From NCBI GenBank assembly GCA_022747635.1, contig JAKTNV010000001.1, positions 21,784,072-21,848,071 on the forward strand: a stretch of DNA of 64,000 nt, read 5' to 3'. A program made the translations under genes and the position numbers. Positions 11,700-23,277 of the stretch are shown here, piece after piece (the stretch's first letter is position 1; each line of letters starts with the position of its first letter). The notes beneath the pieces are model-generated. The model was not told the DNA's origin and did not search any database. It saw only the letters and a program-made list of their open reading frames with translations. The DNA comes from Hetaerina americana. Lineage: Eukaryota; Arthropoda; Insecta; Odonata; Calopterygidae.

Positions 11700-12725
11700 A
11701 CTCGCACAAGTTCATATTCTGCCCATACATAAAAAAATTCAATCTATCACGATCGATTCACGAGTAAATATTAAACTCACGTTTTGATAACAACCAATTT
11801 AGTCAGGAGGGAAAATATAAGAATCACGAAACAGCGGTTTATTTCTCAGATGGTATCCGTCTCAAATATTTTTCCCAAGGTTTGCACCGTCGGTTTAATT
11901 TGACCCCGAAATAATATCTGGGATCAATTTCGACAGTTTATGCCCTTTATCTGTAAGAGCATGATCGAAGTAGTACACTTGTTAACCGCGATATGTACAA
12001 GCGCTCTCATCGTGCACAGCCACTCGAGATCGACTCTTTCTTTCCCCCTTCCCCGTAAGAAGTGGGAAATCATCCTGAGGCTTATGCAACGCTCTCGCTT
12101 GAGAGGCATCGCTGATTCAGCATGGTTCCCAGGCGCAAGATACAGAGGAGGAGGAAGAGGGAGTGGTAGGGGTAGGTGAGGGGGGGGGGGTGAGAGAGAA
12201 CGGAAGAGAAGAATGCACGGGCACGTACGTGCGCAGATATGGGGGTTGGAGGACGGGGGTCTCGAAAGGGGGAGGGAGGAATATAATTGGCCCTCCTCCT
12301 TAAGGCAAACTCCGACGTGGTGGAAGCAGCGGAGGCGTGTTAGTTCGAAAAAGCTACTTCGTCACGCGGAAGACGAATGGACTCGTATCGAACACTAACC
12401 AGAACTGATCACATTCGGGGGGAAAAAAGGGGACCTTTGACCTACGTTTCCAGATCCTCAAAATGAACCTCATACCCTACCCAAGATCCTCCTAAAAATG
12501 AAGATCGTACGCGAAACATAAAGATTTGCCATTAGCCATAGACCACAAATCACGCACTGAGAGATATCAACATAGTAAATAATTATCCACGTAAAGAAAC
12601 CCTAGTTTCGTATTTTTTAAGGATAAAAGTGAACCCATCTTGGTTGCCTATGACCTGTCAATTCAAAAAAATTAATAACTGCAACGAATTAACTTCATCA
12701 TTTCAATTAAAAGTGATTACCCAAG
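11700..12725. other. No gene recognised; purine-rich island at about 12000-12400
   Basis: The middle is GC-richer and G/A-rich on the plus strand, with a G run near 12181-12190. No protein, RNA or repeat could be assigned. Confidence 0.4.
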
Positions 12726-12729
12726 TATC

Positions 12730-13010
12730 AATCAACCAACCTGTAGAATGTTGGCGTTAAACGCTGAGGATAGCGATCACCTGATACTAAGCCATACGCA
12801 GTGGGTGACATCAACGCACTAACAGGGTAATTAGGGAGGTCAATTCCTTACTCTGTGTCGCCCATGGCTTTGATACCCTAACAATCAAACAACTAGGGTA
12901 ATGACCGAAGGCACCCTGTGGCGTCTACAGGAATCAAACTCACGAACGGTACGCTCAAGGTCAATAAAGGTCAAGTCCGTGGTGCAATATATGAGCATAG
13001 CCCATTCAAT
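12730..13010 (-). repeat. Possible old SINE copy related to family A
   Basis: Shares the order of family A in reverse: ATCAATCAACCAACCTGTAG, a GATACTAAGCCATACGC block, and a right part resembling a tRNA-like head (GGAATCAAACTCACG). Divergence is high, so the assignment is tentative. Confidence 0.35.
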
Positions 13011-13129
13011 CTTAAGAAACCTGAGTCGCGAATGCACAAGCCAACGGGTAAACTAAGTTCATGTATTAATGACGAGTGAATGAAATTCATGTAATGCTCA
13101 TTCTTGCGTTGTTTACAGACAAATACAAG

Positions 13130-13460
13130 GTCTGTTCAATAAATAAAGGGAATTTGAGCTTTTTGGAAAGAATTTTATTTAGTCTTTTTTACCAATGTTA
13201 TCCTCTTCGAAGTAGTCCCCCTAATTAGATATTATTACACTTATGCCAGTGTTTTTTATAAAAAAATAACTTACGAGCCGTGAGCAGTGTGAGCAGGTGA
13301 ATAATTGTTATGGTGGTGCAAAAGCCATCACTCTTGTTTTGTCACAAATGCTAGAGTTTCTTTCCTATTGCTCCACGCAAATGGCGTGTGACTGGTAAGT
13401 AGTATTCTCAACTGATCGTTTGACCTTGGGGTAAGACCTCATGGTGAACTATGTCGCGCA
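13130..13460 (-). pseudogene. Deleted mariner remnant (same family as 22547-23118)
   Basis: The left end resembles the family terminal repeat (GTCTGTTCAATAAATAAAGG). Minus-strand translation near it gives GDYFEEDNIGKKD, the transposase C-terminus. The block 13265-13450 (TGGTGCAAAAG, ACTGATCGTTTGACC) matches the opposite end of the 22.5-kb copy, so most of the transposase is deleted. A right terminal repeat was not found. Confidence 0.5.
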
Positions 13461-13760
13461 CTATTCACTGTGCGAAATCAAAAAATTCTCATAATCTTTT
13501 TAACACACCTTTTATGAAGTGAATATACAGTTTTTAAGAACTTTGAGAAGTTCTCATACATTTTTTTAATCGTGCACTAAAACTTATTTTGGACTAGTTC
13601 CGAGGCATCAATTTTTGGGACGAATATGCGATGTCGGCTTTTTTCCCAAAAAATTATTATTTATCCTTAAAGAAATTGGCGCTTATGTCCTGTTATCAAC
13701 AAATTGAGTAGCTTCAAGCGTGATGTGGTGGAAGTCGAACATAATGAACAACTGATCGCC

Positions 13761-13876
13761 GCACTTTTCCACTTGATAAAATTTATTTTACGACCGGGTT
13801 TCGATTTCAGGACCTGATGATGATGTAATACATCGAAACCCGGTCGTAAAATAAATTTTATCAAGTGGAAAAGTGC
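13761..13876. repeat. Perfect 45-bp-arm palindrome with hammerhead-like core
   Basis: Arms 13761-13805 and 13832-13876 match without mismatch around a 26-bp centre. Across the centre and right arm, CTGATGA (13814-13820), a hairpin GATGT-AAT-ACATC (13822-13834) and GAAA (13835-13838) reproduce a hammerhead-type core with one extra base, followed by CCCGGTCGTAAAATAA. The Penelope 3' region at 1383 similarly continues GAAACGTAAAATAA. It is probably another Penelope-type terminal pair. Confidence 0.6.
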
Positions 13877-13879
13877 TTC

Positions 13880-14619
13880 AATCAGTTATTTATTAATTCC
13901 TGTTATGTTGATTTCATTTCAACTTGCACAAAATTGTGCAGAGTAACATCAATACTTAATGAGAACGACATTATTATAATTTGTTCGCCATTATTTCATA
14001 ACTCTTCCGGGGGTAATTCTCCACTGCCATGAGAGCGCGTGTAAAATATTATAATAGATTTTTGATGCATAGTTCTCTACGGCCATCATAGAAAAAATCT
14101 TTTCCGTCATCATCATTTGATAGAGTGCACTCATATGATATAAATTGTAATGAATTTCATCGAAATGACAGGTAACTGACATTTCAATGCAATCTCCATG
14201 CAAGAGGCAATCAACTTTGGTATACCGAAACACCAGGGCGTAGGTACGAACGCTATCACGTACGTCTACGTATGTTTCCATATCATCACCCTCTTCCCTG
14301 CAGACACGCATTCACCAAGTTCCAAGAGATGCACTTCCAATGCCATAAGAATATGGCATCATGGTTCCCGCCAAGGTCTTCTCGAGAATAGGTAATAATT
14401 CCGACGGCGAGAAAACAGTAAGGGATATCCGCGCTTACTATAATTCAATGCACATAGGTCACCACATAAATTGAAGGGCTTCTACAAGTGCGATCTCAAG
14501 TACACCCCTTCCATCCATTCATTTCTTTCTTTCTCTCTCACTCTCTGACAAGAAAGTAATACTATACAACTCCTACCAACCCAAATGAGGGACGGTATTA
14601 AGGGTTTAACATACGGCGG
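13880..14619. other. No gene recognised
   Basis: Intergenic sequence with short ORFs in both directions and no recognisable protein. Confidence 0.5.
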
Positions 14620-14630
14620 AGAGGGACATT

Positions 14631-14936
14631 GGGATCGAGATGGTGCGGTGAATAACGTACTGGCTTCCCACCCAGAGGGCCCGGGTTCAAATGCCGGCGG
14701 TGTTGAATATTTTTCAGAGGTACCGTGATCCCTACTTGAGGTGCTTTGAGGAGGGCACTTTGAGTGAGTACGCCGTCGGTCGGATGGGACGTTAAACTGC
14801 GGACCCCTTGGCGCCTTTCGTTAAGAGTAGGCTAATGCCGACGCCGGGTTTCTCTCCACCCTTCATCCTTTCCTGTCCATCCCGTATGGTGCAAATGACC
14901 TCAACTGTCGGTCGCCTCCCCTAAATACTACTACAA
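14631..14936 (+). mobile_element. SINE family C, full copy with target-site duplication
   Basis: tRNA-headed SINE. The head includes GATGGTGCGGTGAATAACG and a B-box-like GGGTTCAAATGCC. The body includes GGATGGGACGTTAAACTGCG, and the tail ends in (ACT)n. An 11-bp direct repeat AGAGGGACATT flanks it at 14620-14630 and 14937-14947, as expected for target-primed insertion. Other copies: 46897-47210 (minus) and 62195-62475 (plus). Confidence 0.88.
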
Positions 14937-15194
14937 AGAGGGACATTGCACAGAGTTGGGAAATAATGCAACTAAAGCATGGAATCATAATACCCGTTAT
15001 CATTTACTATTAGTATTTTGCTGTTTTAAATGGGTTTTGTTAGAACACACAGTAATCATTGATATATTTCTTACCTTTGTCTAATAACATGCAACCTGAC
15101 AACCCATACTATAATAAACTGTTCTTCTATTCCCAAAACTTCTTTCCTCCCATCATTTCATCTAACACTCCTATCCCATTCCCATCCCTACTTC

Positions 15195-15445
15195 GTTTGC
15201 TTAACATAACAAGATGAAATGTCGATGGTCGTCCACTTCTTGGTTCTTAATTGGTCGAGGTTTTTTCCAGACTGGAAGCGATTGTACGAGCTCTCGTACT
15301 AACGAAAACACTGTACCCTACTCATAGAGTCATTGCCGATAACCACTTGAATTATTGCATAGGTTTCAGTTCCACTTTTTCCGAGGTTAAAACAAAATTC
15401 GATGTACAGGCGCTGCTTCTCTGAACACCTTCATTCTCACCACGA
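15195..15445 (-). pseudogene. Mariner-type transposase N-terminal fragment
   Basis: Minus strand translation gives KQRLYIEFCFNLGKSGTETY followed by IGNDSMSRVQCFR and a stop. This is the paired helix-turn-helix start of a mariner transposase. The upstream in-frame ATG is one base out of register, so there is also a frameshift. No catalytic domain is present. The region 15445-15600 is probably its 5' untranslated part. Confidence 0.6.
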
Positions 15446-15629
15446 CACAAGAATTTGTACAGCAAGCGTGTGCAAGCCCAGACAAGAATCGCTGTTGTGC
15501 GGAGACAAGTTGAGACCTAGCCACGGGAAAGACGGTGTTTTATTGCTCAGACGCTGCTAGATGGCAACAGCTCTCTGGTTGTGATCCGTCATGAAATTCG
15601 CACGTAGAAAAATTAGTCCTATGTTATCT

Positions 15630-15770
15630 TTTTTGAACAAACCTTGTATCCCATCTATATCATCTTCAACATCCCATTGTCAATCAAAATCCTTTTCGCT
15701 CATCTTCCTTGCCTCCTTCGGAATTCTCTCAGATTTGATCTCTCCTTCCCCACGTCTCATGCTTATCTAC
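15630..15770 (-). pseudogene. LINE reverse-transcriptase C-terminal remnant
   Basis: The plus sequence ATCTTCAACATCCCATTG and its surroundings match the antisense of the LINE C-terminal block seen at 2670, 34230 and 53040. In minus translation LRENSEE-like residues followed by a Trp-rich stretch can be read with shifts. It is short and broken. Confidence 0.4.
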
Positions 15771-15800
15771 GCTTATGATCTTGACACAAGCATCATACTA

Positions 15801-17122
15801 CCTTGAACAAAAAGTTCCCGGAATAACCACCGTGTGGCGCTCAATCGTTCCGATTTGAGTTCTGTTTTTTTTGTTAAATTGGTACATCTGTTGTTGATAT
15901 TCCCTTTAAATCTTAGTGTCATAACTTGACATTTGCAAAAGTTACGTAGCCAAGAGTACATCTATCTCTGTGTGTGTTGGCGATTTTTTACAATTGCAGA
16001 AATGGATTTGAATTTGCAACAACGAACTTGTATTAAATTTTGCGTAAAAAACGGATTTAGTGGCGCACGGACGTTGGAAATGTTGGAAAAGTGTTTCGGG
16101 AACGATTCTCTAAAAAAACGGTCGTTTACCAGTGGCACGAGCGGTTCAGAAGTGGTCGTGAGTCAATCGAAGATGATGATCGCAGTGGCAGACCATCGAC
16201 ATCGAAAGTCGGTGAAAAAATTGATAAAGTAAAAGAAATGTTGGTCAATAACCGCAAATTAACCATCAGAGAAATAGCGGAGGACTTGAACATTGCCTAT
16301 GGATCCGCCCAAGACATTGTGGTTAATGATTTGGGTTTCCGTCGTGTAGCAGCAAAGTTGGTGCCAAAAGACCTCAATTTCATGCAAAAAAGAGACCGTG
16401 TTGACGTCGCAAAAGACATGATTTGCGAGGCTGAATCCGATCCCACATTCATCAAAAGGATCATTACTGGAGACGAGACGTGGGTTTATGAGTACGACAC
16501 GCAATCCAGACATCAGGCAAGTGAATGGCGTTCACCAAATGAGCCGAGACCAAAAAAACCACGTCGTTTTCAGTCAAAAAAGAAGGCAATGCTGACGGTT
16601 TTCATGGATTACAACGGTGTAGTGCATCATGAATTTTTGCCAGAAGGCCAGACAGTAAACAAAGAGTATTATTTGGGCGTTATGAGACGTTTGCGTGAAG
16701 CAATTCGCCGAAAGAGACCAGAAATGTGGGCAGAAAACTCGTGGATTTTGCGCCATTATAACGCACCGTCGCACAGTGCTATCATTATTCGTAATTTTTT
16801 GACGAAAAATGCAACAAATACCATCCAACAGCCACCGAATTCACCTGATTTGGCTCCCTGTGACTTCTTTCTGTTCAATCGAGTTAAAAAACCATTACGG
16901 GGAACGCGTTTTAGCAGCCGAGAGGAAGTAATGGAAAAATCGCAGGAAGCACTGATGGACATACCGAAAACCGACCGTAACTTTTGCAAATGTCAAGTTA
17001 TGACACTAAGATTTAAAGGGAATATCAACAACAGATGTACCAATTTAACAAAAAAAACAGAACTCAAATCGGAACGATGGGAGCGCCACACGGTGGTTAT
17101 TCCGGGAACTTTTTGATCAAGG
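15801..17122 (+). mobile_element. Full-length mariner transposon (1322 bp), inactive
   Basis: Complete mariner-family element with unusually long terminal inverted repeats of about 145 bp (left 15801-15945, right about 16978-17122) starting CCTTGAWCAAAAAGTTCCCG. TA dinucleotides lie just outside both ends (15799-15800, 17123-17124), the expected target-site duplication. One transposase gene lies between. It is the best preserved DNA transposon in the window. Confidence 0.95.
16002..17000 (+). pseudogene. Mariner transposase, frameshifted, with altered catalytic residue
   Basis: Transposase of the element at 15801-17122, a DNA-cleaving DDD-type enzyme. The start is the ATG at 16002 (MDLNLQQRTCIKFCVKNGF), giving a helix-turn-helix domain. 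After about 37 codons the frame shifts by one base in a run of seven A (16112-16118). The rest continues in the 16091-17116 frame: WHERFRSGRESIEDDDRSGRP linker, first catalytic motif GDETW, then HYNAPSHS, where the family has HDNAP, so the second catalytic Asp is replaced by Tyr. The third motif, SPDLAPCDFFLF, is intact. The catalytic change and the frameshift each predict loss of function. The frame runs on into the right inverted repeat. Confidence 0.92.
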
Positions 17123-17139
17123 TAGTATTTCCAAACCGT

Positions 17140-17350
17140 ATTCAACCACGCTCCACATCAAAATTGTTGCTATTCTTTTGTAAACATCTATGTCTCCCAA
17201 ACGTCTTTCTCATCAAATCCTTCCACTCAGTAATTGTTTCTCTGCCTAACGCAGTTCTGCTACTCATATGTTTACTACTCTGACCAACATTGGTCGAAAT
17301 CACGTCCACGACACGTGGTACTGCATCATGGTAGGTAAGGTCGTACATAC
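17140..17350 (-). pseudogene. Possible LINE reverse-transcriptase fragment
   Basis: The minus frame contains TALGRETITEWKDLMRKTFG, which aligns by eye with TVLGEESLTKRREFMRRTLS in the 51-kb LINE fragment. The similarity is short and the assignment tentative. Confidence 0.35.
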
Positions 17351-17584
17351 GTACACGTTGGGAAACACTACCACCTAATACAGCATTTTCTCTCCAATTT
17401 TAACATTTACCTCAGCTATCCTCTTTCTCGAAAAACTCAAAACCTTTGTTGCTCTGTTTACATGGATATTCATCTCATACCAATCAAACTGATTTTTTTA
17501 TACGTTCAATGATGCTTGTAAACCCTTGGTTAATTCACATCATCCGCAAAAGTAAATGATGTCCCTGGTGATATTCGATATGAT

Positions 17585-17705
17585 TATACATTTCAATGCA
17601 ACAATTTCAGAGTGTAAAAATCATTCGCCTTGACTGGGATGACTTTAGTGGAGGACTCCGTTAAAAGTTACTGTTGCGGCATCTCCCAAAGTTTCTTTGG
17701 AAATG
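17585..17705. repeat. Interspersed repeat family F fragment
   Basis: Contains ACATTTCAATGCAACAATTTC and GTTACTGTTGCGGCATCTCC, both also found (one inverted) around 27780-27860, with the first also at 21597-21617. The family is unidentified. Confidence 0.45.
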
Positions 17706-17719
17706 ATTATACATGATCA

Positions 17720-18930
17720 AACTCAAGGCATCAATTCAGAGTCTAATCAGTTTCCAACTCTAATGAGATAAGCGCCACCCGAATCGGATACCGATCAAAT
17801 ATTACACACATTTAGGAGCATGTTCCAATTGAAAATCAACTTGAGCACACCAAAGTAGAAGACGAATCTCACTGGGGATTGTTTATTTGTACGGGATGAG
17901 GCCAAATATGTCCATGCAACTAAGTCACTCCTGGAGATTGTTTTAGTACCCCCAATTTATTGTTGAACGAAATCATCCCCCCTGGTGATAACTAGCACAA
18001 AAGATTTCATGCATTAAAATTTATTGAGATGATAAAGTAAGTGTAACAATTTACGAAAAATCCACACTATTTTATGCCACCGAGGGAATTAATATTTGTT
18101 TGGAAAACTTGAGTTTTTGTGGGAGGCATAGGAAATCAAGGATCAGCTACGCAATTACGGATGCATTGCCGGAGTTTGGGAATGAATATGAATTGCAGGG
18201 AGTGGGAGACAGGGTAAGGGGTCACCCTTCGTCACCCTCTTATGGTAGAGGTCGAGGAATCGCACGTTTTGTCATCCCAAAGTAGTATTGAAGTATTATC
18301 CCCAAAACACCCTGTTATAAGAAATTTATAAAATGAAATTCCTTCGATACCAGAATCTGAAACAGTGCCCTCGACAGTGAAAAGGGAATCAAAGGTATTC
18401 ACCATATGAAGCAAAAATCTGATCTGCCTTTCGGAAAATTATACGTCTAATGTTTTCCATTGTCCAATTACCTTTCGTCCTTCCTCTTTTTTTTTAATAT
18501 GGCACACCGCGCTCACTCATTAAATACGGTCAACAAATACGAGTATTTGATAAATGTATTAGGGGATTACGTTCTCCGTTACACAAGGTAACGTAAGCCT
18601 ATGACTTAAGCGAACGCTTTTAAGGTTTCATGCCATGCACGCATGCACCAAAGCTTCCTCTGGGTACACAGCGTTGGATTGGCTGGCAAAGACGAAGAAA
18701 AGAAAGACGAAGCGCGTACCATTCATGCGCACTGTAAAATCTCGGTTTTTTAAAAAACTTAAAAACAAACATCACGGATCTCAAAATTACGGACGAGTCA
18801 TACGACGATACAGTTAAAGTGGTTGATTATTGAATATTTGAATATTTCGGTGGCCCGACAAACCTTTTTTATCGGAAGGAAGAAAACTGTGTTTGAATTG
18901 AAGACGGGCTTACTGTAACGTAGAATGTCA
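17720..18930. other. No gene recognised
   Basis: AT-rich intergenic sequence with only short ORFs and no similarity to the repeats described here. Confidence 0.5.
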
Positions 18931-18949
18931 GGTTGTGTTTTTTACCAGG

Positions 18950-19105
18950 AGAGGCAAGGGAATGTAGCCATATTGAGTTCCTTCTCTCCCTTGAGAAAGG
19001 CGGTTTGGCCACCAAAAATTCGGAATACATGGGAGTTTCATTTGCGTGTGTTTCTCTGATTTTGTCCGCTATCGCTATCTTGCTTCTTCGCTTACATCAA
19101 TTATA
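18950..19105 (+). repeat. Fragment of Penelope-type terminal repeat (set 4)
   Basis: The segment with GAGAAAGGCGGTTTGGCCAC and ATTCGGAATACATGG followed by TGTGTTTCTCTGATTTTGTC and CGCTATCGCTATCTTGCTTC parallels 45500-45625 block by block. It lies immediately before an AT run. Confidence 0.4.
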
Positions 19106-19113
19106 TACATGTG

Positions 19114-19114
<1 letters not shown>

Positions 19115-19178
<64 letters not shown>
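19115..19178. repeat. (AT)n microsatellite
   Basis: Uninterrupted AT run between two Penelope-type terminal sequences. Confidence 0.97.
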
Positions 19179-19180
<2 letters not shown>

Positions 19181-19431
19181 TTTCGTAGACGTAGCACGGA
19201 AGTGCCGAATAGTACAATACACAGTAACACACAATATAGAAACACAAAAAAAGAAGAACACTCACACGTTATTTCTTGATATTTCGACGGAAACAATCCG
19301 TCTTCATCTGAAGATATAGAATTACTTCTATATCTTCAGATGAAGACGGATTGTTTCCGTCGAAATATCAAGATATAGCGTGTGAGTGTTCTTCTTTTTT
19401 TGTGTTTCTATATTGTGTGTTACTGTGTATT
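19175..19431. mobile_element. Palindromic pair of Penelope-type terminal repeats (set 2, second copy)
   Basis: Arms 19216-19321 (minus) and 19326-19431 (plus), 106 bp, around a 4-bp centre TTAC. They carry the same GACGGA-TTGTT-TCCGTC-GAAA core as at 4829-5053. The minus copy extends outward to 19175 with the same GCTTTCGTAGACGTA terminal sequence. The plus copy is cut at about 19431 and runs into irregular AT-rich sequence. Confidence 0.7.
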
Positions 19432-19628
19432 TTATATATGTATATATATGCATATTTATACAAATATATGTATCTATATATCTATATATATTTATGTATT
19501 TCAAGGTATCGACTATATAGAAGCACTCACGAGAGCAATATAACATTTGGACGGCTCTAACTCTGAGCATAACCTGAAGAAGGCCTCAGAGAGGGCGGAA
19601 AGGTTAAACTTTCTGAAATGTGTGTTTC

Positions 19629-19797
19629 CGCTATGTCATTTTTCGGGTACCAGGTCATCCTGGGAAACCATAACCGGCACAGGGAAAGAAACTGGCCCCC
19701 CTACCCTGATTGTGCGAATTTCACACCCCATCGGGCTTAGTACTGGGTGAACTCTACCTGCACCTATCAAACCGACCTTCGGGTTGATTACTGTATT

Positions 19798-19800
<3 letters not shown>
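19629..19800 (+). mobile_element. SINE family A, 5'-truncated copy
   Basis: Starts in the body (TATGTCATTTTTCGGGTACC) and includes GGCACAGGGAAAGAAACTGG and the tail CCGACCTTCGGGTTGATTAC, then (AT)n. The tRNA-like head is missing. Confidence 0.85.

Positions 19801-19804
<4 letters not shown>

Positions 19805-19871
<67 letters not shown>
19805..19871. repeat. (AT)n microsatellite
   Basis: AT run attached to the SINE A tail. Confidence 0.97.
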
Positions 19872-19872
<1 letters not shown>

Positions 19873-19879
19873 GATATAA

Positions 19880-22080
19880 AATCTCCTAAGTCCACCTGGA
19901 TGGACTAGAGTCATCGTCAAGAAACATAATGGAATCTCTTTGGCATGCGAGACAAATGCCATGTGGGAATCAAGAAAAGCCGCCTCATCTTTAGAACGAA
20001 CAGAAAAAAAACTGCAACGGGACGTTCCTCGTATTCCCCCATTGTCTCTCACTCACCCCCTCTCTGTCGTTCTCATACTTTCCCACGAGATGTAAACTGC
20101 AACAACGGAAGTTGAAGGACGCACGTGGACCAAAGTGACGCAATGCCCCATAGATATTCACTGGCGTAAACATTCAGCTAAAAGAAAAGATTATAGTGCG
20201 CATGAAGAGACATTGAGGGAGACTTATAAAATGGCAACACGAGGAAGTCAACTACGACTACCAATAAAATAGTCATTTAACTACAGGAGGAAAACCTCAC
20301 ACCAAGCCACCTATCCACGCCAATTTATGTCATCCCCACATCTGTCATTCAATTGATTCATAAAGCTTCCTCTTTTTTGCCATAAACTATTTCTTTCTTC
20401 ATTTGCTCGTAACTTCTGTCCGTCTGTATACTATCTAGCTTAATCTCTTCCTTCCTCTTTCCCGCTTACACAATTTCGTCCCACCTATCACGGTCTTTTC
20501 AACACGCATATCAATATTTTCTCCATTCCCACTTCCTCTGCCTATTTCAAACTTTTCCCAATGAATTTCATCCTTCGTCTACCCTTTTTAAAACCTTAGC
20601 ATTTGTTTCACTCTCTATAATTTGTTTTACAAGTTATTTTCTCTATCCTGTGCCACACTTCATATCACAAAAATCTCCAATATACATCCAGGCACATGCT
20701 TTAAGAGATCAGGTTTGACGACCATAATTTGCTCTTCTCTCTATTCAAGTTTTTTAACCAATCCTTTCCTCATACCTTGCAACCCCTTGCCTGTCTAAAT
20801 AACTAAGTATTGCTAGATCATCTGGAAACATGACTGGATCATCTCCCCGACCACTTTGGTCGTGAAATGTCAGATCCAAAATGCACCAAGAAATGCATCG
20901 AAGTCCATCTACCCCATGACCGGTAGAATACCAAAAAACTATTATTAATAATACAGAATTAACATTACTTAAAAATAAAAAGTGGAAAGTTGTTCTACAC
21001 AGCAAACGATGAAAATGATTGAGGATATAAACATTTTATGGTCGTTATACTTTTTGTGGTCATTCATAAAAAATAAGATAACACGGGGCCTTGTTTCTTA
21101 AGAATTCCTGCAGTCCTCACGGGATTAGCTGACTTAATTTATCCATCATTAACCAAAATTTAATCCATTATAGGAAAAAGCAAACATATGCATTCTAAAT
21201 GCTGAAGACAATTTCTGAATTGAAACCAAATAAAGTTAAACACTTTTAGCTGATGAGGATAACTTTAAAATTTAATAAATAAAAACTTCGAACGACCATC
21301 CCACTAGTAATCACACTGATTCTTTTCACCACAATTCAACCCCTATCACATTTTCCAAAACAGCTTCTACATGATTTCAATTCTCAAAATACACGCTGAA
21401 TTTTGTGGACTTTAAAGGAACAAGATGTTGCGACGAAATACCGTTCATTCACAGGCATTCGTAGTTGTGCGCGACTCGCCACAGTCCACGAGGTTAAATC
21501 CAACTTTTAAACACTTAGGCTGTTTTTACCTCTTGACAAATTCCAAGAAACTGCGGTTGCATAGAACTACATATTGGCGGATTCATCCGCTAATATGCAT
21601 TTCAATGCAACGATTTCAGAGTGTGGGCATGGTTTTAGAAGTGTATCAGCGCTTGATCCATTGGATTGGTACTTCCAAAAACCACTTCAATCGGAAAGAT
21701 TACACGAATAGAAGAGAATCATTCATTTTTAAAGCGAGTTGAAGATATAGCCTATGCGTTTGTGCTTTCTCATATCTTATAGCAGAGGAGCCAACCTACC
21801 AAAGATCGGCAGCAACCCTCTCTAATAAAGGTCACCTACTTTGCCCAAAGAACGCCTTTTTTCATTTTTAAAAGTTCCTCTACGTAAAAAAAATAAAAAA
21901 TTACGTCAAAGACTCTCTATCACCAGTGGGTAGCTTTCCTGCCGATGTGTCCCCACTTGAAGGTCTTCTTTGTATGTCTACGGACACCTTACCCCTGCAC
22001 ACAAATTTCCTCCGCGCGCATTAACGGTCGAAGACGCAAACTCGCCCTAAGGAGGAGCAGGATCTTCGCACGTAATCTCG
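19880..22080. other. No gene recognised; one family F repeat fragment
   Basis: The part 20300-20760 is C/T-rich on the plus strand and may be very old antisense LINE material, but no motif can be read securely. Around 21535-21630 a family F segment lies (GGCGGATTCATCCGCTAATA, ATTTCAATGCAACGATTTC). The 105-codon frame at 21425 overlaps that repeat and is not taken as a gene. Confidence 0.4.
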
Positions 22081-22119
22081 ACTAAAGTTGTATTCCTTTT
22101 AATCACTGACACGGAGCGG

Positions 22120-22195
22120 ATTCATCGCCCGGGATCAAACCCCGTCAGCGTTTAGTACCCCGCTACAATTTTCCACTCGGCAACCGTAGTTCTGA
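22120..22195 (-). repeat. tRNA-like sequence
   Basis: On the minus strand GGTTGCCGAGTGG resembles an A box and GGGGTTTGATCCCGGG a B box at roughly tRNA spacing, suggesting the head of a further SINE or a tRNA pseudogene. No other copy was found in the window. Confidence 0.35.
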
Positions 22196-22546
22196 TGATA
22201 AAGTGTTCTTCATTCCTGCTGTGTCCACCGCGACTTCAACGCTGCAGTAGGGCCTCCAATAAAGTTACCCCCCAAGGTGTCCCGCCGTAATGTTTCGTAG
22301 CCAAACTAGTCGTTTTAGGGAAAATATCATATCAGGGTGCCGCTCGTCTCTTATTATTTTTTATGGATTTCGCCTCTCGGATGGAGAAGAATGCGGATTG
22401 GAATTGACTCGTTATTCGACCACTCGACTATCACATAGATCCGACTGCTGATATAAAATGAAAGATAGATAAAGATTCGAGAACTTCTCCATCCCCCTCA
22501 ATATTCACAGCTATTAGAAAATTGAAAACAAGCGGCCAAATATATA

Positions 22547-23118
22547 CGAGGTGAATTCAAAAAAGTAACAGGGAATTTGTAATTCCGCATAGGGCATAGT
22601 CTACGATAGTCTATCATGAGTTCCTGCCACAAGGTCAAACGATCAGTTAAAAGAGTACTACTTACCAGTTCAAAGCCGTTTGTGTGGAGCAATACGAGAA
22701 AAACTCTCGTATTTTTGACGGCATAATTCATTACCTTTGCACCACCACGATTATGAAACACTGCTCACACTGCTTAATGCTCGTTAGTGAATATTTTGCA
22801 AAAAAAAAACAGCACTGTAATGATGTCCTAGCCTCCATATTCGCCATACATGGCCCCGTGTGACTTGATTTCCGGTCCCAAAAAAAAGAGGGCTGTGGCT
22901 TTTACAAGCATAGATGAAATTAAAAACGCATCGCTGAGGGAGCTAAAAGCTAATACCCAAAGATGGAGTTCCAGAAGTTTGTCGAGGATTGGAAAACGCT
23001 CTGGCATAAGGGTATAAAGTCTAATGGGGGACTACTTCGAAAGTGATTACATCATTGACGAATAAACAAAACTCTTTCCAAATAACTCAAATTCTCGTTA
23101 TTTATTGAACACACCTCG
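22547..23118 (+). mobile_element. Internally deleted mariner (572 bp)
   Basis: The ends are inverted repeats (CGAGGTGAATTCAAAAAAGT at left; complement of TTATTGAACACACCTCG at right). TA precedes the left end. Plus-strand translation of the right part gives the transposase C-terminus with breaks: KKKRAVAFTSIDEIKNASLR and GDYFESDYIIDE. The left part holds the untranslated region shared with 13265-13450. The first two catalytic motifs are deleted; only remnants of the third region remain (IFAIHGPV, like the SPYMAPCDF block). Confidence 0.7.
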
Positions 23119-23146
23119 ACTTTTTAACGATTCATTTAACTTTTGC

Positions 23147-23277
<131 letters not shown>

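Noticed and set aside
20300..20760. Antisense LINE reverse transcriptase
   Set aside because: The C/T-rich bias is suggestive, but no RT motif could be read in any frame; likewise 30400-31030.
21425..21742. 105-codon plus frame as a gene
   Set aside because: It overlaps a family F repeat segment and shows no known motif.
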